Made by a program: the position numbers and the translations under genes | The notes under the pieces: generated by a model | Database searches by the model: none | The model's input: the letters and a program-made list of their open reading frames with translations, nothing else | Told to the model about the DNA's origin: nothing | Assembly: GCF_000478175.1 (NCBI RefSeq) | Contig: NZ_KI515777.1 | Span: forward strand, 102,085-166,084 | Length of the DNA: 64,000 bases | Direction: 5' to 3' | Source of the DNA: Corynebacterium sp. KPL1814 | GTDB taxonomy: Bacteria > Actinomycetota > Actinomycetes > Mycobacteriales > Mycobacteriaceae | Shown: positions 26,206-36,800 of the stretch, piece by piece | Layout of the letters: every line of letters begins with the position of its first letter | Numbering within the stretch: position 1 is the stretch's first letter

Positions 26206-27354
26206 CTACACGTGGCGGTCCAGCCAGTCCACCACGGTGTCGAGGGCCTGGTCAGCGGCTGGCTCGTTGAAGACCTCGTGCTTCTGGCCCTCCCAGTTGA
26301 TGTATTCCACGTCATCAGAGGAAATGGAGTTGTACCAGTCCTGGGAGAAGTACGGCGGAACGATGCCGTCCTTGGTGCCGTGCATGATAAGCGTCGGCGC
26401 GGTGAACAGGTCCGCGTTCACAGCATCGTAGGTAGCGATAGCACCCAACTGCAGCGCGGTACCGGCGCTGGTCTTTTGCGCGATGAGCGGGCTAGACGCG
26501 TACTCGTCCTTTACGGCCTGGCTGGTGGAAATGCCTTCCGTAAAGGGGTTGGACAGCATGATCTTCTTCGTGAACTCCGGCGACTGCGCACCAATGTAGG
26601 TGCGGTGCGGGATCAGGTTCTGCGCGTAGTGGGCGTTGAAGCTGGTGATATCCGCCAACGGCAGGCGCTCGAACAGGGTGGGGTCGAGCTGCTTTTGCAC
26701 CTCAGAGATCTCGTCCGGCGTGATGGTCTCGCCCGTCGCCTTCTTACCGGACAGGTTCAACGGTGCACCACCGCCATTGGTGATGATGCCATCAACCTTG
26801 CCAGGTTCACGAATACCGTATGCCTGAACGGTCAACGAGCCCATGGAGTGGCCCAGCAGGAAGGTCTTTACATCGGGGTGCTCACCCTTAGCCATATCGA
26901 CGACGCGGTCGAAGTCATTGAGAATGTACTGGAAGTTATCGATGTGCCCCAGCGGCGTGCTGCCGGAGGCAGACTTACCGTGTCCACGGTGGTCCAGGCG
27001 GTAGACGTTGTAGCCAGCGTCCAGCAGGCGCTTGGCCACGTAGTCATAGCGGCCAGAGTGCTCAGACACACCGTGTGCCAACACGACGTTGCCGCGTGGG
27101 TTTTCTACCAGCTGCTTGCGGTAGTAAATCTTCACGCCCTCGCCGTCGTGGCTATCGAAGTAGCCGTCTTCATCGGCGATCTGCTTATCAGAAACGGTGG
27201 AGCGACCGAGAACGTCGGTCTTATCTGCCGCCACCTCTGCTACTGGCTGGCCGCCTTCTGCAAAGGCGGTAGCGGTGAGCGTTCCTGATACTGCGATGGG
27301 CGCCATGGATACAGCGGTTGCGGTAGCCAGAACGCACAGTTTCTCCCTCATCAT
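26206..27354 (-). CDS. Secreted alpha/beta hydrolase (monoacylglycerol lipase/lysophospholipase-like)
   Basis: This 382-residue exported hydrolase has a signal peptide (MMREKLCVLATATAV... to an AFA cleavage site near residue 32), an oxyanion-region HGVSEHSGRYDY, nucleophile Ser170 in LLGHSMGSLT, acid Asp329 (HGTKDGIVP) and His359 (QKHEVFNE). Layout matches the Hydrolase_4 / monoglyceride lipase family. ATG 27354 is chosen since AAAAGGAG lies seven bases upstream. In lipid-loving corynebacteria such enzymes release fatty acids from host glycerides; that role is inference. Confidence 0.85.
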   Translation of the reverse strand: MMREKLCVLATATAVSMAPIAVSGTLTATAFAEGGQPVAEVAADKTDVLGRSTVSDKQIADEDGYFDSHDGEGVKIYYRKQLVENPRGNVVLAHGVSEHSGRYDYVAKRLLDAGYNVYRLDHRGHGKSASGSTPLGHIDNFQYILNDFDRVVDMAKGEHPDVKTFLLGHSMGSLTVQAYGIREPGKVDGIITNGGGAPLNLSGKKATGETITPDEISEVQKQLDPTLFERLPLADITSFNAHYAQNLIPHRTYIGAQSPEFTKKIMLSNPFTEGISTSQAVKDEYASSPLIAQKTSAGTALQLGAIATYDAVNADLFTAPTLIMHGTKDGIVPPYFSQDWYNSISSDDVEYINWEGQKHEVFNEPAADQALDTVVDWLDRHV

Positions 27355-27562
27355 GTACGTACTCCTTTTAGTGGTTTGTGTCACGCATATTGATAGGATG
27401 ACTTTTAGGTCACCTTGATAGTAGTTTCCCCGGGAACGTAATTCAAGTATTTTTTATTTATGGCTGCCAGCTTTTTAAGAAATAGCTGTGAGAATTATCA
27501 GGCACCCTCAGGCTGCCGCCATGAAGATGGTTAAGCGACATCAGAGGCCTTAGACATAGCAA

Positions 27563-27595
27563 AGCGGGAAGACCGATCTCCTCGATCTTCCCGCT
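27563..27595. terminator. Hairpin after ppk2
   Basis: AGCGGGAAGACCGA (27563-27576) pairs with TCGATCTTCCCGCT (27582-27595) with one mismatch and a five-base loop. It lies 25 bases past the ppk2 stop. Confidence 0.7.
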
Positions 27596-27619
27596 CAACG
27601 GCGCTAGGGATTAACGCTA

Positions 27620-28519
27620 CTAATCACCAATCTGGTCGCGACCGCGCTTGACGATGTTCCCGTCCGGCTCACCCACCACGTCGTAATCTTTATTGGTGTA
27701 TTCAAACTTGGACAAGACATACCGCATCGCGTTGACGCGAGCGCGCTTCTTGTCATTGGACTTGATGGTAATCCACGGCGATTCCTCAGTATCCGTATAA
27801 CGGAACTGCTCTTCCTTCGCACGCGTGTAGTCATCCCACTTATCCAGAGAAGCCAGGTCCATCGGCGAAAGCTTCCACTGGCGCACCGGGTCAATCTGGC
27901 GGATAGCAAAGCGCGTGCGCTGTTCCTTCCGGGTAACAGAGAACCACAGCTTGGTTAGCGAAATGCCCGATCCCAGGATCATGTTTTCTAGCATGGGCAC
28001 CTCGCGCAGGAACTCCGCGTGCTGCGACTCGGTACAAAAGCCCATCACCCGCTCAACGCCGGAGCGGTTGTACCACGAGCGGTCAAAGAAGACGATTTCG
28101 CCGGCAGCCGGGAAATGCTCGATATAGCGCTGGAAATACCAGGAGGTGGACTCACGTGGGGATGGCTTTTCCAACGCGACGGTGCGCGCACCACGCGGGT
28201 TCAAGTGCTCATTGAAACGCTTGATGGTTCCGCCCTTACCGGCAGCATCGCGGCCCTCAAATAAAATGATGTGGCGCTGGCCAGTTTCCTTGGTCCAGTT
28301 CTGCCACTTCAATAGCTCGATTTGAAGTGCGCGCTTAATGGACTCGTATTCATTGCGAGTCATACGCTCTTCATAAGGGTAATTCTCCCGCCACGTCTGC
28401 ACCGGAGAGCCATCCGGCATGATCAGCGACGGATCATCCTCATCCGTTCCGTCAACGACGAAGCCGTCGGTTTTTGCAAGGTCAATCTCAGGAAGGTCGT
28501 CGTCTTTAATATCAGCCAT
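27620..28519 (-). CDS. ppk2: Polyphosphate kinase 2
   Basis: This 299-residue PPK2 family class I enzyme transfers phosphate between polyphosphate and (d)NDPs. Walker A is FEGRDAAGKGGT (87-98), the lid region follows, and Walker B is IVFFDRSWYNR with Asp146. Same neighbourhood as in Corynebacterium glutamicum, downstream of the mini-porins. A TACACT -10 box six bases before the ATG implies a leaderless message. Confidence 0.92.
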   Translation of the reverse strand: MADIKDDDLPEIDLAKTDGFVVDGTDEDDPSLIMPDGSPVQTWRENYPYEERMTRNEYESIKRALQIELLKWQNWTKETGQRHIILFEGRDAAGKGGTIKRFNEHLNPRGARTVALEKPSPRESTSWYFQRYIEHFPAAGEIVFFDRSWYNRSGVERVMGFCTESQHAEFLREVPMLENMILGSGISLTKLWFSVTRKEQRTRFAIRQIDPVRQWKLSPMDLASLDKWDDYTRAKEEQFRYTDTEESPWITIKSNDKKRARVNAMRYVLSKFEYTNKDYDVVGEPDGNIVKRGRDQIGD

Positions 28520-28525
28520 GCACCA

Positions 28526-28531
28526 AGTGTA
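28526..28531 (-). promoter_or_regulatory. -10 box for leaderless ppk2 transcript
   Basis: On the minus strand TACACT is followed by TGGTGC and then ATG 28519, so transcription would start at or one base before the start codon. Confidence 0.45.
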
Positions 28532-28596
28532 ACCCGAATTTAGACATCTAGCGCGCTAACTTTTCGCAGGTGCACCCCAAAAATAAAGGAAAGAAA

Positions 28597-28630
28597 AACG
28601 AAAAAAGACCTACCGAAACCGGTAGGTCTT
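28597..28630 (-). terminator. Strong intrinsic terminator of the porin operon
   Basis: AAGACCTACC (28605-28614) pairs with GGTAGGTCTT (28621-28630) plus one more G-C pair around an AAAC loop. In the minus direction the stem is followed by TTTTTTCGTTTTTC. Confidence 0.9.
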
Positions 28631-28669
28631 CCTTGTTTAGTAAGCCTTAAGGCTCACCCGAGGATGCTC

Positions 28670-28801
28670 TTAGACGAACATGCCGATCAGCTGGGATGCA
28701 CCGTTAGCAATGTCGATGAACGGGCTAACAATGTCGTGGCCAGCTTCTACGATGGTGTTAGCTACGCCGTTTGCCTTGGAGGAAAAAGTGATGATTTCCA
28801 T
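28670..28801 (-). CDS. porA: Mini-porin subunit, PorA-like
   Basis: This 43-residue peptide reads MEIITFSSKANGVANTIVEA and then GHDIVSPFIDIANGASQLIG before MFV. It has no signal peptide, is amphipathic and is preceded by AAGGAGACCATA. C. glutamicum PorA (45 residues) and PorH lie in the same order between groEL2 and ppk2 and form the mycomembrane cation channel, modified by mycolate on Ser. Sequence similarity to the glutamicum peptide is low, so the assignment rests on size, position and pairing. Confidence 0.65.
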   Translation of the reverse strand: MEIITFSSKANGVANTIVEAGHDIVSPFIDIANGASQLIGMFV

Positions 28802-28846
28802 TATGGTCTCCTTAAAATGGGATGGAAAGTAATCCGGTTTAGATTA

Positions 28847-29026
28847 CTAGGAAGACAGTTCGGTGATTGCGTCCGGCAAAGCTGCCTCAGTAGCAGTCTC
28901 AGCTGCGTTCTTCAAGTTACCAAAGGAAAGAATCTCGGTAACGCCGGACAGTACCTTGTACCAGCCTTCCTGGGTGTTTACGAAGTTGTCTAGGTGCATC
29001 TGGATGGTGGCGAGATCCACGTTCAT
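28847..29026 (-). CDS. porH: Mini-porin subunit, PorH-like
   Basis: This 59-residue acidic peptide (MNVDLATIQMHLDNFVNTQE at its start, ending AITELSS) lacks a signal sequence. ATG 29026 has GAGGAG six bases upstream; a longer frame to 29077 is unlikely. A 45-base gap separates it from the PorA-like gene, and the pair ends at a strong terminator. In C. glutamicum PorH and PorA together make the major outer-membrane pore. Ser residues near the C-terminus are possible mycoloylation sites. Confidence 0.65.
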   Translation of the reverse strand: MNVDLATIQMHLDNFVNTQEGWYKVLSGVTEILSFGNLKNAAETATEAALPDAITELSS

Positions 29027-29657
29027 GTTTTTCTCCTCGAATAGGTCCGAAGCTTGTACCCCGAAAGGGCTGTGCAATGTGCAGGCACCCTCGGTGGGCG
29101 CTACGAGAAGTATTTTGCCATAGGGCTTCAGGGAAGCAACCCCAGATTTCCAGAAACCTTCTCAGCTCCTTAAGTTTTCATAAAAAATTTTCACTGGATT
29201 TTTACTTCAACTGTTTACCTTAATTACAGCTGTATGCCACTGAACTGGGGCTACCGCACAGCCCCTTCGTCGCAAGGTTAAGGAAAAATTAACATCGTAA
29301 GGATTGATGATGAATTTTCCTATCAATGCGGTGCTGGAGATTTATATGGAATTAGTTTTCATTACTGCGGTTTTTGCCCGCTTTTTACCCTAATACGGGG
29401 TTAGTTCCGGTAACTAAAGGCGATTGAAGCGGCTGACGATGTAACGAAAAGTAGATCCCAAGCTATACAAACGGATCCGTTCGTATCCTCTGGTTCCTCA
29501 AAGGGGGATCCGCCCCAGCGCTTCACAAAAGGGGCATAAAACGCCGCTGCGCCCCTCGCCGCGTGCGTTCAGCACACAGTGAGGGGCGCAGCTTTCGCCA
29601 GACTCAAGCGCATATAAGAGCGGGAGCTCAGTATGCGCCAGGCGTGGTGGAGGGCTC
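29027..29657. other. Long AT-rich upstream region of the porin operon
   Basis: No convincing gene is visible in these 631 bases. AT content is high between about 29150 and 29470, with minus-strand promoter-like pieces such as TTGAAG (revcomp of 29206-29211). A small inverted repeat TTAGTT-N5-AACTAA lies at 29401-29417. The groEL2 terminator occupies 29546-29592. The length suggests complex control of the abundant porin message. Confidence 0.6.
29546..29592 (-). terminator. Terminator of groEL2
   Basis: GCTGCGCCCCTC (29546-29557) and GAGGGGCGCAGC (29581-29592) are perfectly complementary. In the minus direction the stem is followed by GGCGTTTTATG. Confidence 0.8.
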
Positions 29658-31337
<1,680 letters not shown>

Positions 31338-31419
31338 TCACGTCTTTCTCGCTGCGGACGCCCGCGACGGCATGGCTGGTGAGTGTGGACCAACCTCAAC
31401 CACAACGATGGAGATTTAT

Positions 31420-31446
31420 CTAGCACTCATCCTGTCCGAGTGCTAA
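31420..31446 (-). promoter_or_regulatory. CIRCE operator (HrcA site)
   Basis: CTAGCACTC-N9-GAGTGCTAA differs from the consensus TTAGCACTC-N9-GAGTGCTAA at one base. A lone TGGCACTC half-site follows at 31455-31462. Confidence 0.92.
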
Positions 31447-31662
31447 CGCCCATTCTGGCACTCTCCTACCCCTACTGCAAGAAACAACGCGCTTGCCTGT
31501 AGCGATCTTTTGCCCGCCGCACACCGCGCTGTGGCACTTCCCCTCGGAAGGACGGCTGAGGCGGAAGGTGGCGCGGTGGGGAAGGTGGGGGCATCGGCAA
31601 GCGCGGGCAGGAATGCATAGGAATTGTCGTGAGGATCGGTCTTGCGGCCCAAGCGCTCAAGG

Positions 31663-31668
31663 TACCGT
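31663..31668 (+). promoter_or_regulatory. -10 box for leaderless M20 transcript
   Basis: TACCGT sits seven bases before ATG 31676. Confidence 0.35.
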
Positions 31669-31675
31669 GGATTGC

Positions 31676-33043
31676 ATGACAGATATGATTGACACCATAC
31701 GTAGCGACCGTGACACCATCTTCCGCCAGCTCAGCGAGCTCGTGGGATTCAACTCCGTACACAATGAGCCGGGCTTGGAGGACCAGGCCCAGGGCGCAAG
31801 CCAGTGGGTGAAGGCCGCGCTGGAAAAAGCCGGGGCAACGGTAGAAACCATCACCACCGCGGATGGTTCCACCGCCATTCTGGGCGAGCGCAAGGGTGAA
31901 GAAGGCGCCAAGACCGTCCTGTTGTACTCGCACTACGATGTCGTGCCTGCAGGAGACCGCGCAGCCTGGGAATCCGATCCGTTCACCCTGACCGAGCGCG
32001 CCGATGCCGAGGGCACCACCCGCTGGTACGGCCGCGGCGCGGCAGACTGCAAAGGCAATGTGGCCATGCACCTGGCGGCCCTGCGCGCCCTCGAGGCCAA
32101 TGGCGGCACGAAGGTAAACCTGAAGTACCTCATCGAGGGCTCCGAGGAGCGCGGCGGCGAGGGCCTGTCCCAGCTCATCAAGGACCGCCCGGAGCTTTTC
32201 GCTGCCGATGCCATCCTGATTGCAGATGCCGGCAATGCCGCGGTGGGCCAGCCCACCTTGACCACCTCCCTGCGCGGCGGCGCGCAGATTGAGGTCGAGG
32301 TCAATACCCTGGCCGCGCCCGTGCACTCCGGCCAATTCGGCGGCGCTGCCCCAGACGCAGTGAAGGCGCTAATGCGCACGCTGGATTCGCTCACGGATGA
32401 GTACGGTCGCACCACCATCGATGGCGTGGATACCAGCGCCCATTGGCAAGGCCAGGAATACCCGTCCGAGGCCTTCCGCGGCGACGCACAGCTGCTCGAG
32501 GGCACCGAGATCATGGGCTCCAAAGACCCGGAGGGCGCTACCCCGGTGGCAGACATGGTGTGGTCCCGCCCGGCCATTTCCGTGACCGGCTTTACCTCTA
32601 CCCCAGTGGCTGAGGCCGTCAACGCCGTTCCCGCTACCGCGGCGGCCAAGCTGAACCTGCGAGTTCCGGCCGGCACCGATGCCCGCGCCATTGGCGAGGC
32701 CGTCTGCGAGCACGTGAAAAACCACGCCCCCTGGGGCGCGCACATCAAGGCAGAGGTCGTGGAGGCCAATGCCGGTTTTTCCACCGACCCGGAAAAACCC
32801 GCCGTGGCGCTGTTGGGCCAGTGCCTTTCCGAGGCCTATGGCAAGGAAACCGCGGCGCAGGGCATGGGCGGTTCCATCCCGCTGACCACCGAGCTGCAAG
32901 AGGCACACCCCAACGCGGAAATCGCCCTCTACGGCGTGGAGGAACCCAAGTGCACCATCCACTCCGCCAATGAGTCCGTCGATCCCACCGAGATCGAGCA
33001 CGTCGCCGCTGCGGAGGCGCTTTTCTTGCAGCGCTACGCGTAA
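31676..33043 (+). CDS. M20-family metallopeptidase (dipeptidase)
   Basis: This 455-residue cytoplasmic enzyme shows the two-zinc site in order: His in YSHYDVVP, bridging Asp in GRGAADCKGN, Glu pair in EGSEERGGEG, Asp in LIADAGN and a late His in CTIHSANE. A lid/dimerisation domain follows about residue 200. The family includes dipeptidases and amidohydrolases such as succinyl-diaminopimelate desuccinylase; here dipeptidase is most likely. ATG 31676 is chosen because the upstream frame has no other good start and a -10 is positioned for it. Confidence 0.88.
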   Translation: MTDMIDTIRSDRDTIFRQLSELVGFNSVHNEPGLEDQAQGASQWVKAALEKAGATVETITTADGSTAILGERKGEEGAKTVLLYSHYDVVPAGDRAAWESDPFTLTERADAEGTTRWYGRGAADCKGNVAMHLAALRALEANGGTKVNLKYLIEGSEERGGEGLSQLIKDRPELFAADAILIADAGNAAVGQPTLTTSLRGGAQIEVEVNTLAAPVHSGQFGGAAPDAVKALMRTLDSLTDEYGRTTIDGVDTSAHWQGQEYPSEAFRGDAQLLEGTEIMGSKDPEGATPVADMVWSRPAISVTGFTSTPVAEAVNAVPATAAAKLNLRVPAGTDARAIGEAVCEHVKNHAPWGAHIKAEVVEANAGFSTDPEKPAVALLGQCLSEAYGKETAAQGMGGSIPLTTELQEAHPNAEIALYGVEEPKCTIHSANESVDPTEIEHVAAAEALFLQRYA

Positions 33044-33169
33044 GAACATGCGCGCAACGGCGGCATATAATACTGTGTGCTAAAAATAATCTTTCGAAGT
33101 TGTGGAAAAACCGGTAAACTTTCGACGAGTTGACCCCGTTTCCGGCCACGCTGCTTGCACACGTGGGAT

Positions 33170-33195
33170 AGTTCGTACTCGGCCGAGTACGAACT
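33170..33195. promoter_or_regulatory. Perfect 26-bp palindrome upstream of mrp operon
   Basis: AGTTCGTACTCGG at 33170-33182 is followed directly by its exact reverse complement to 33195, with no spacer. It lies about 95 bases before the mrpA start and is likely an operator or, less likely, a terminator. Confidence 0.6.
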
Positions 33196-33290
33196 GTCTT
33201 GGTGTGTATATGACTATGGCGCATATCGCCACGCCCCGCGGCAATGAGGGTCTGAGAACTTGACACAACCTAAGGAGCGCAGATTCCAAC

Positions 33291-36200
33291 GTGCTAATAC
33301 TTCTGGGTGCCCTCATCGTTGCCACCGTGGTTGCACCGCTGCTCATTATGAATGTGGGCCGCCCAGCCTTTGGTTTATTGGCAATCGTTCCCGGTGTCGG
33401 TTTCGTGTGGACCCTCGCGCACTTTGCCCGGGGTACCTTCCACGACGGCGGCGCGCTGAATTACACCATCGAGTGGATGCCGGCCGCGCACCTCGCCGTG
33501 GATCTGCGCATGGATGCCCTGGGCGGGCTCTTTAGCCTCATCATCTTAGGGATGGGCGCGTTGGTCCTGCTGTATTGCTGGGGCTATTTCGATTCCACGC
33601 GCCGCCGCCTTGCCATGTTCGCCGGCCAGATGGTGGGTTTTGCCACCGCCATGTTTGGGCTTGTCACCTCCGATAGCCTGCTGCTCATGTACGTCTTCTG
33701 GGAGATCACCTCCCTCTTGTCGTACCTGTTGGTCAGCTACTATGCCGAGCGCGCCTCTTCGCGCCGCGCCGCGCAGCAAGCCCTGATGGTCACCGTCTTG
33801 GGTGGGTTGTCCATGCTGATGGGCATCTGCCTGCTCGGCCGGCAAACAGGGGCGTGGACGTTTAGCGAAATCCACGCCTACGATCACTTCCCCCAAACCC
33901 CATACGTCACCGTCGCCATCGTGCTCATCCTGGTCGGCGCGCTCACCAAGTCCGCCATCGTGCCGGCGCACTTCTGGCTGCCGGGTGCTATGGCAGCGCC
34001 AACGCCTGTCTCGGCGTACCTGCACTCCGCGGCCATGGTCAAGGCCGGAATCTACCTGATCGCTCGCCTGGCACCGGATATGTACGAGGTAGCCACCTGG
34101 CACCTCGTGGTCATTTCCTTAGGCGTATTTACCATGCTGCTCGGCGGCTGGATGGCGCTGAAGCAAAAAGACCTCAAGCTCATTTTGGCCTATGGCACGG
34201 TCTCCCAGCTGGGCTTTATCACCTCCATCGTGGCGGTTGGCTCCCGGGAGGCCATGCAGGCGGGCCTAGCGCTGACCTTTGCCCACTCGCTCTTTAAAGC
34301 CGCACTCTTCATGGTGGTCGGCGCCATCGACCACTGCTCTGGCACGCGCGATATTACGAAGCTATCCGGCCTCGGCCGCAAGCAGCCCTTCCTCTACGGC
34401 ATCGCCATTATCTCCGCCCTATCCATGGCGGGCGTTCCCCCGCTCTTTGGCTTCGTTTCCAAGGAGGCCGTGCTGGAATCCACCATGCACGAAGAGCTGC
34501 TTATTGGCATGCCGCGCAATATGATCCTGGTAGCCTATGTGGCAGGTTCCATCCTCACCATGGCCTATGCCCTGCGCTTTTTGTGGGGTGCCTTTGCCAC
34601 CAAGAACCTCCCCGAGGATAAAGACGGCGTCTCTAAGGCCGTGGCCACGATGCACAAGGTCAACGTGGGCCTGTGGCTCGCCCCCGCCGTGCTCACCGCG
34701 CTGACCATCACGCTCGGCCTCGCGCCGCAGGCGCTCTCGGCGACCATCGATCAGCACCTCGATTCCACCTTTGGGGCAGGCGAGCACCACGGCCTAGCCC
34801 TCTGGCACGGGTGGTCAGTGACCTTGGGCGTATCCGCCATCATCATCGTGGCCGGAATCATCGTGCACTGGCGCCGCCAGGTCCTGGAGCAATGGCAGTT
34901 TGCGTACCCCGCACTTGGCGATGCCGACGCCGTCTACGACAAGGTCATCTCCACCCTGCGCAAGCTCTCCCTGCGCACCACGGCCGTCACCCAGCGCGGT
35001 TCGCTGCAGCTCAACCTGACCGTCATCTTCGCCACCCTCATGGTGCTGCCGCTGACCATGCTGATTACCGGTGATCTCACGGATATCCGCATGGTGGTTG
35101 CAGAAAACCCCTGGCAGGTCGTCGCCGCCATCATCATGATGGTGGCCGCCATCGCAGCCACGGTCACCGATAACCGTCTCTCCGCCGTCATCATCGTCGG
35201 CATCACCGGCTACTCGTTGTCCTTTGTCTTTGCCATCCACGGTGCCCCGGATTTGGCGCTGACCCAGTTGCTCACGGAAACCATCATCATGGTGCTATTC
35301 ATGCTGGTGCTGCGCCGCATTCCGGCGTCTACCGAGTGGAAGCAGGACCCGAAGATGGGACGCCTGCGCGCCTGGCTCTCCGTTGGCACCGGCCTGACCG
35401 TCACCATCGTGGCGATGTTTGCCATCAACGCGCGCTCGGCAGAACCTATCTCGCAGTACATGCCGGAGCTGGCTAAGGAGATAGGCCACGGCGCCAATGC
35501 CGTCAACGTCTTGCTGGTGGACCTGCGCGCCTGGGATACCTTTGGCGAGATCACGGTGATTATCATCGCCGCGCTCGGCGTGGCCTCCCTGATTTATCGC
35601 ACCCAATCCTTCTCTAGGGATAGCCGCCGGCCTACCCTGCAGGTCACGGGCCGGCGCTGGCTGGCCGCGGGCTCGGAATCAGAGCAGGCGCTCAACCGCT
35701 CGCTGATGATCGATGTCTCCACCCGCGTGCTCTTCCCCTCCATGATGGCGCTGTCCTTCTACTTCTTCTTTGCCGGGCACAACGCGCCAGGCGGCGGCTT
35801 CGCCGGTGGCCTTGTGGCCGCACTCGCGCTCATCCTGCGCTACCTGGCCGGTGGCCGCGCGGAGCTCGATGAGGCCCTGCCCATCGATGCCGGGCGCACC
35901 ATGGGCGCTGGCCTCTCCCTCTCTGCCTTGGCGGTGGTGGTGCCTATGTTCTTTGGCCATCCGCCGCTTACCAGCGGATATACCTCGCCCGAGATCCCTC
36001 TTATCGGCGCGGTCTCGCTGCCTTCGGCGCTGGTCTTTGACTTGGGCGTCTACCTCATCGTCGTGGGGCTCACGCTCTACGTGCTCAGCTCGCTCGGCGC
36101 CAAGCTGGATGAAGAAGAAGAGATGCGTAAGCAGCGCGCCCGCGACCGCGCCCGCTCGCTGGCGCGGAAGAACCGGGAGCGCAGCACCAAGCAAAAGGCC

Positions 36201-36299
36201 CAACGGGCGCAAAAACAAGAGAAGAAAAAAGAAAAGATACCAGCCGCAACGAGCTCCTCCGGCACAGGTTCCGGGGATAACGCAGGAAAGGAGAAATAA
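33291..36299 (+). CDS. mrpA: Na+/H+ antiporter subunit A with fused subunit B domain
   Basis: This 1002-residue membrane protein begins with a NuoL-like proton-pumping domain (about 20 TM helices; LMYVFWEITSLLSYLLVSYY and the KSAIVPAHFWLPGAM motif) and ends with an MrpB domain (STRVLFPSMMALSFYFFFAG and HNAPGGGFAGGLVAAL). No separate mrpB exists, so A and B are fused. A charged Lys/Arg-rich cytoplasmic tail closes the protein. The start is GTG 33291; AAGGAG is 13 bases upstream. It is the first gene of mrpA-C-D-E-F-G. Confidence 0.92.
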   Translation: MLILLGALIVATVVAPLLIMNVGRPAFGLLAIVPGVGFVWTLAHFARGTFHDGGALNYTIEWMPAAHLAVDLRMDALGGLFSLIILGMGALVLLYCWGYFDSTRRRLAMFAGQMVGFATAMFGLVTSDSLLLMYVFWEITSLLSYLLVSYYAERASSRRAAQQALMVTVLGGLSMLMGICLLGRQTGAWTFSEIHAYDHFPQTPYVTVAIVLILVGALTKSAIVPAHFWLPGAMAAPTPVSAYLHSAAMVKAGIYLIARLAPDMYEVATWHLVVISLGVFTMLLGGWMALKQKDLKLILAYGTVSQLGFITSIVAVGSREAMQAGLALTFAHSLFKAALFMVVGAIDHCSGTRDITKLSGLGRKQPFLYGIAIISALSMAGVPPLFGFVSKEAVLESTMHEELLIGMPRNMILVAYVAGSILTMAYALRFLWGAFATKNLPEDKDGVSKAVATMHKVNVGLWLAPAVLTALTITLGLAPQALSATIDQHLDSTFGAGEHHGLALWHGWSVTLGVSAIIIVAGIIVHWRRQVLEQWQFAYPALGDADAVYDKVISTLRKLSLRTTAVTQRGSLQLNLTVIFATLMVLPLTMLITGDLTDIRMVVAENPWQVVAAIIMMVAAIAATVTDNRLSAVIIVGITGYSLSFVFAIHGAPDLALTQLLTETIIMVLFMLVLRRIPASTEWKQDPKMGRLRAWLSVGTGLTVTIVAMFAINARSAEPISQYMPELAKEIGHGANAVNVLLVDLRAWDTFGEITVIIIAALGVASLIYRTQSFSRDSRRPTLQVTGRRWLAAGSESEQALNRSLMIDVSTRVLFPSMMALSFYFFFAGHNAPGGGFAGGLVAALALILRYLAGGRAELDEALPIDAGRTMGAGLSLSALAVVVPMFFGHPPLTSGYTSPEIPLIGAVSLPSALVFDLGVYLIVVGLTLYVLSSLGAKLDEEEEMRKQRARDRARSLARKNRERSTKQKAQRAQKQEKKKEKIPAATSSSGTGSGDNAGKEK

Positions 36300-36800
36300 A
36301 TGCAAGCCAACCTCTTCCTCCTGCTCGCCGCCGGAGTAATGGTTTCTGCGGGCATCTACCTCTTGCTCGACCGCGCCATGACCAAGATGATGCTCGGGCT
36401 GCTCTTGCTGGGCAATGGCGCCAACCTCTTTATGCTGCAGGCCGGTGGCCCGGCGGGCTCGCCGCCCATCGATGGCCGCGAGGCCCAGCCTTATGGCAGC
36501 GATATTGCGGATCCTCTTACCCAAGCGATGATCCTTACCGCCATCGTCATTTCCATGGCGCTGACGGCCTTTATTCTCACCTTGGCCTACCGCCAGTACC
36601 GCTACCGCACCGCCGACGTCATTGAAGATGACGCCGAAGATACCGCGATTGCCGCTAAGGCCTCCAAGCCCGGCAACGCCGCGGCGAGCGCGGATCATGA
36701 TGCCTCCAATGACCCCGCCACCGGACGGGCCACCAAGGAAGGCGATAATTTCGGCCCCGAATCCTTCGAGGAGCCGGTGAAGGGAGCCGAAGATGACTGA
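36300..36800 (+). CDS. mrpC: Na+/H+ antiporter subunit C
   Basis: This 166-residue NuoK-like subunit has three TM helices (about 3-23, 28-48 and 78-100), with the motif GLLLLGNGANLFML. Its ATG follows the mrpA stop directly and its C-terminal 65 residues are acidic and disordered. It overlaps mrpD by eight bases. Confidence 0.92.
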   Translation: MQANLFLLLAAGVMVSAGIYLLLDRAMTKMMLGLLLLGNGANLFMLQAGGPAGSPPIDGREAQPYGSDIADPLTQAMILTAIVISMALTAFILTLAYRQYRYRTADVIEDDAEDTAIAAKASKPGNAAASADHDASNDPATGRATKEGDNFGPESFEEPVKGAEDD

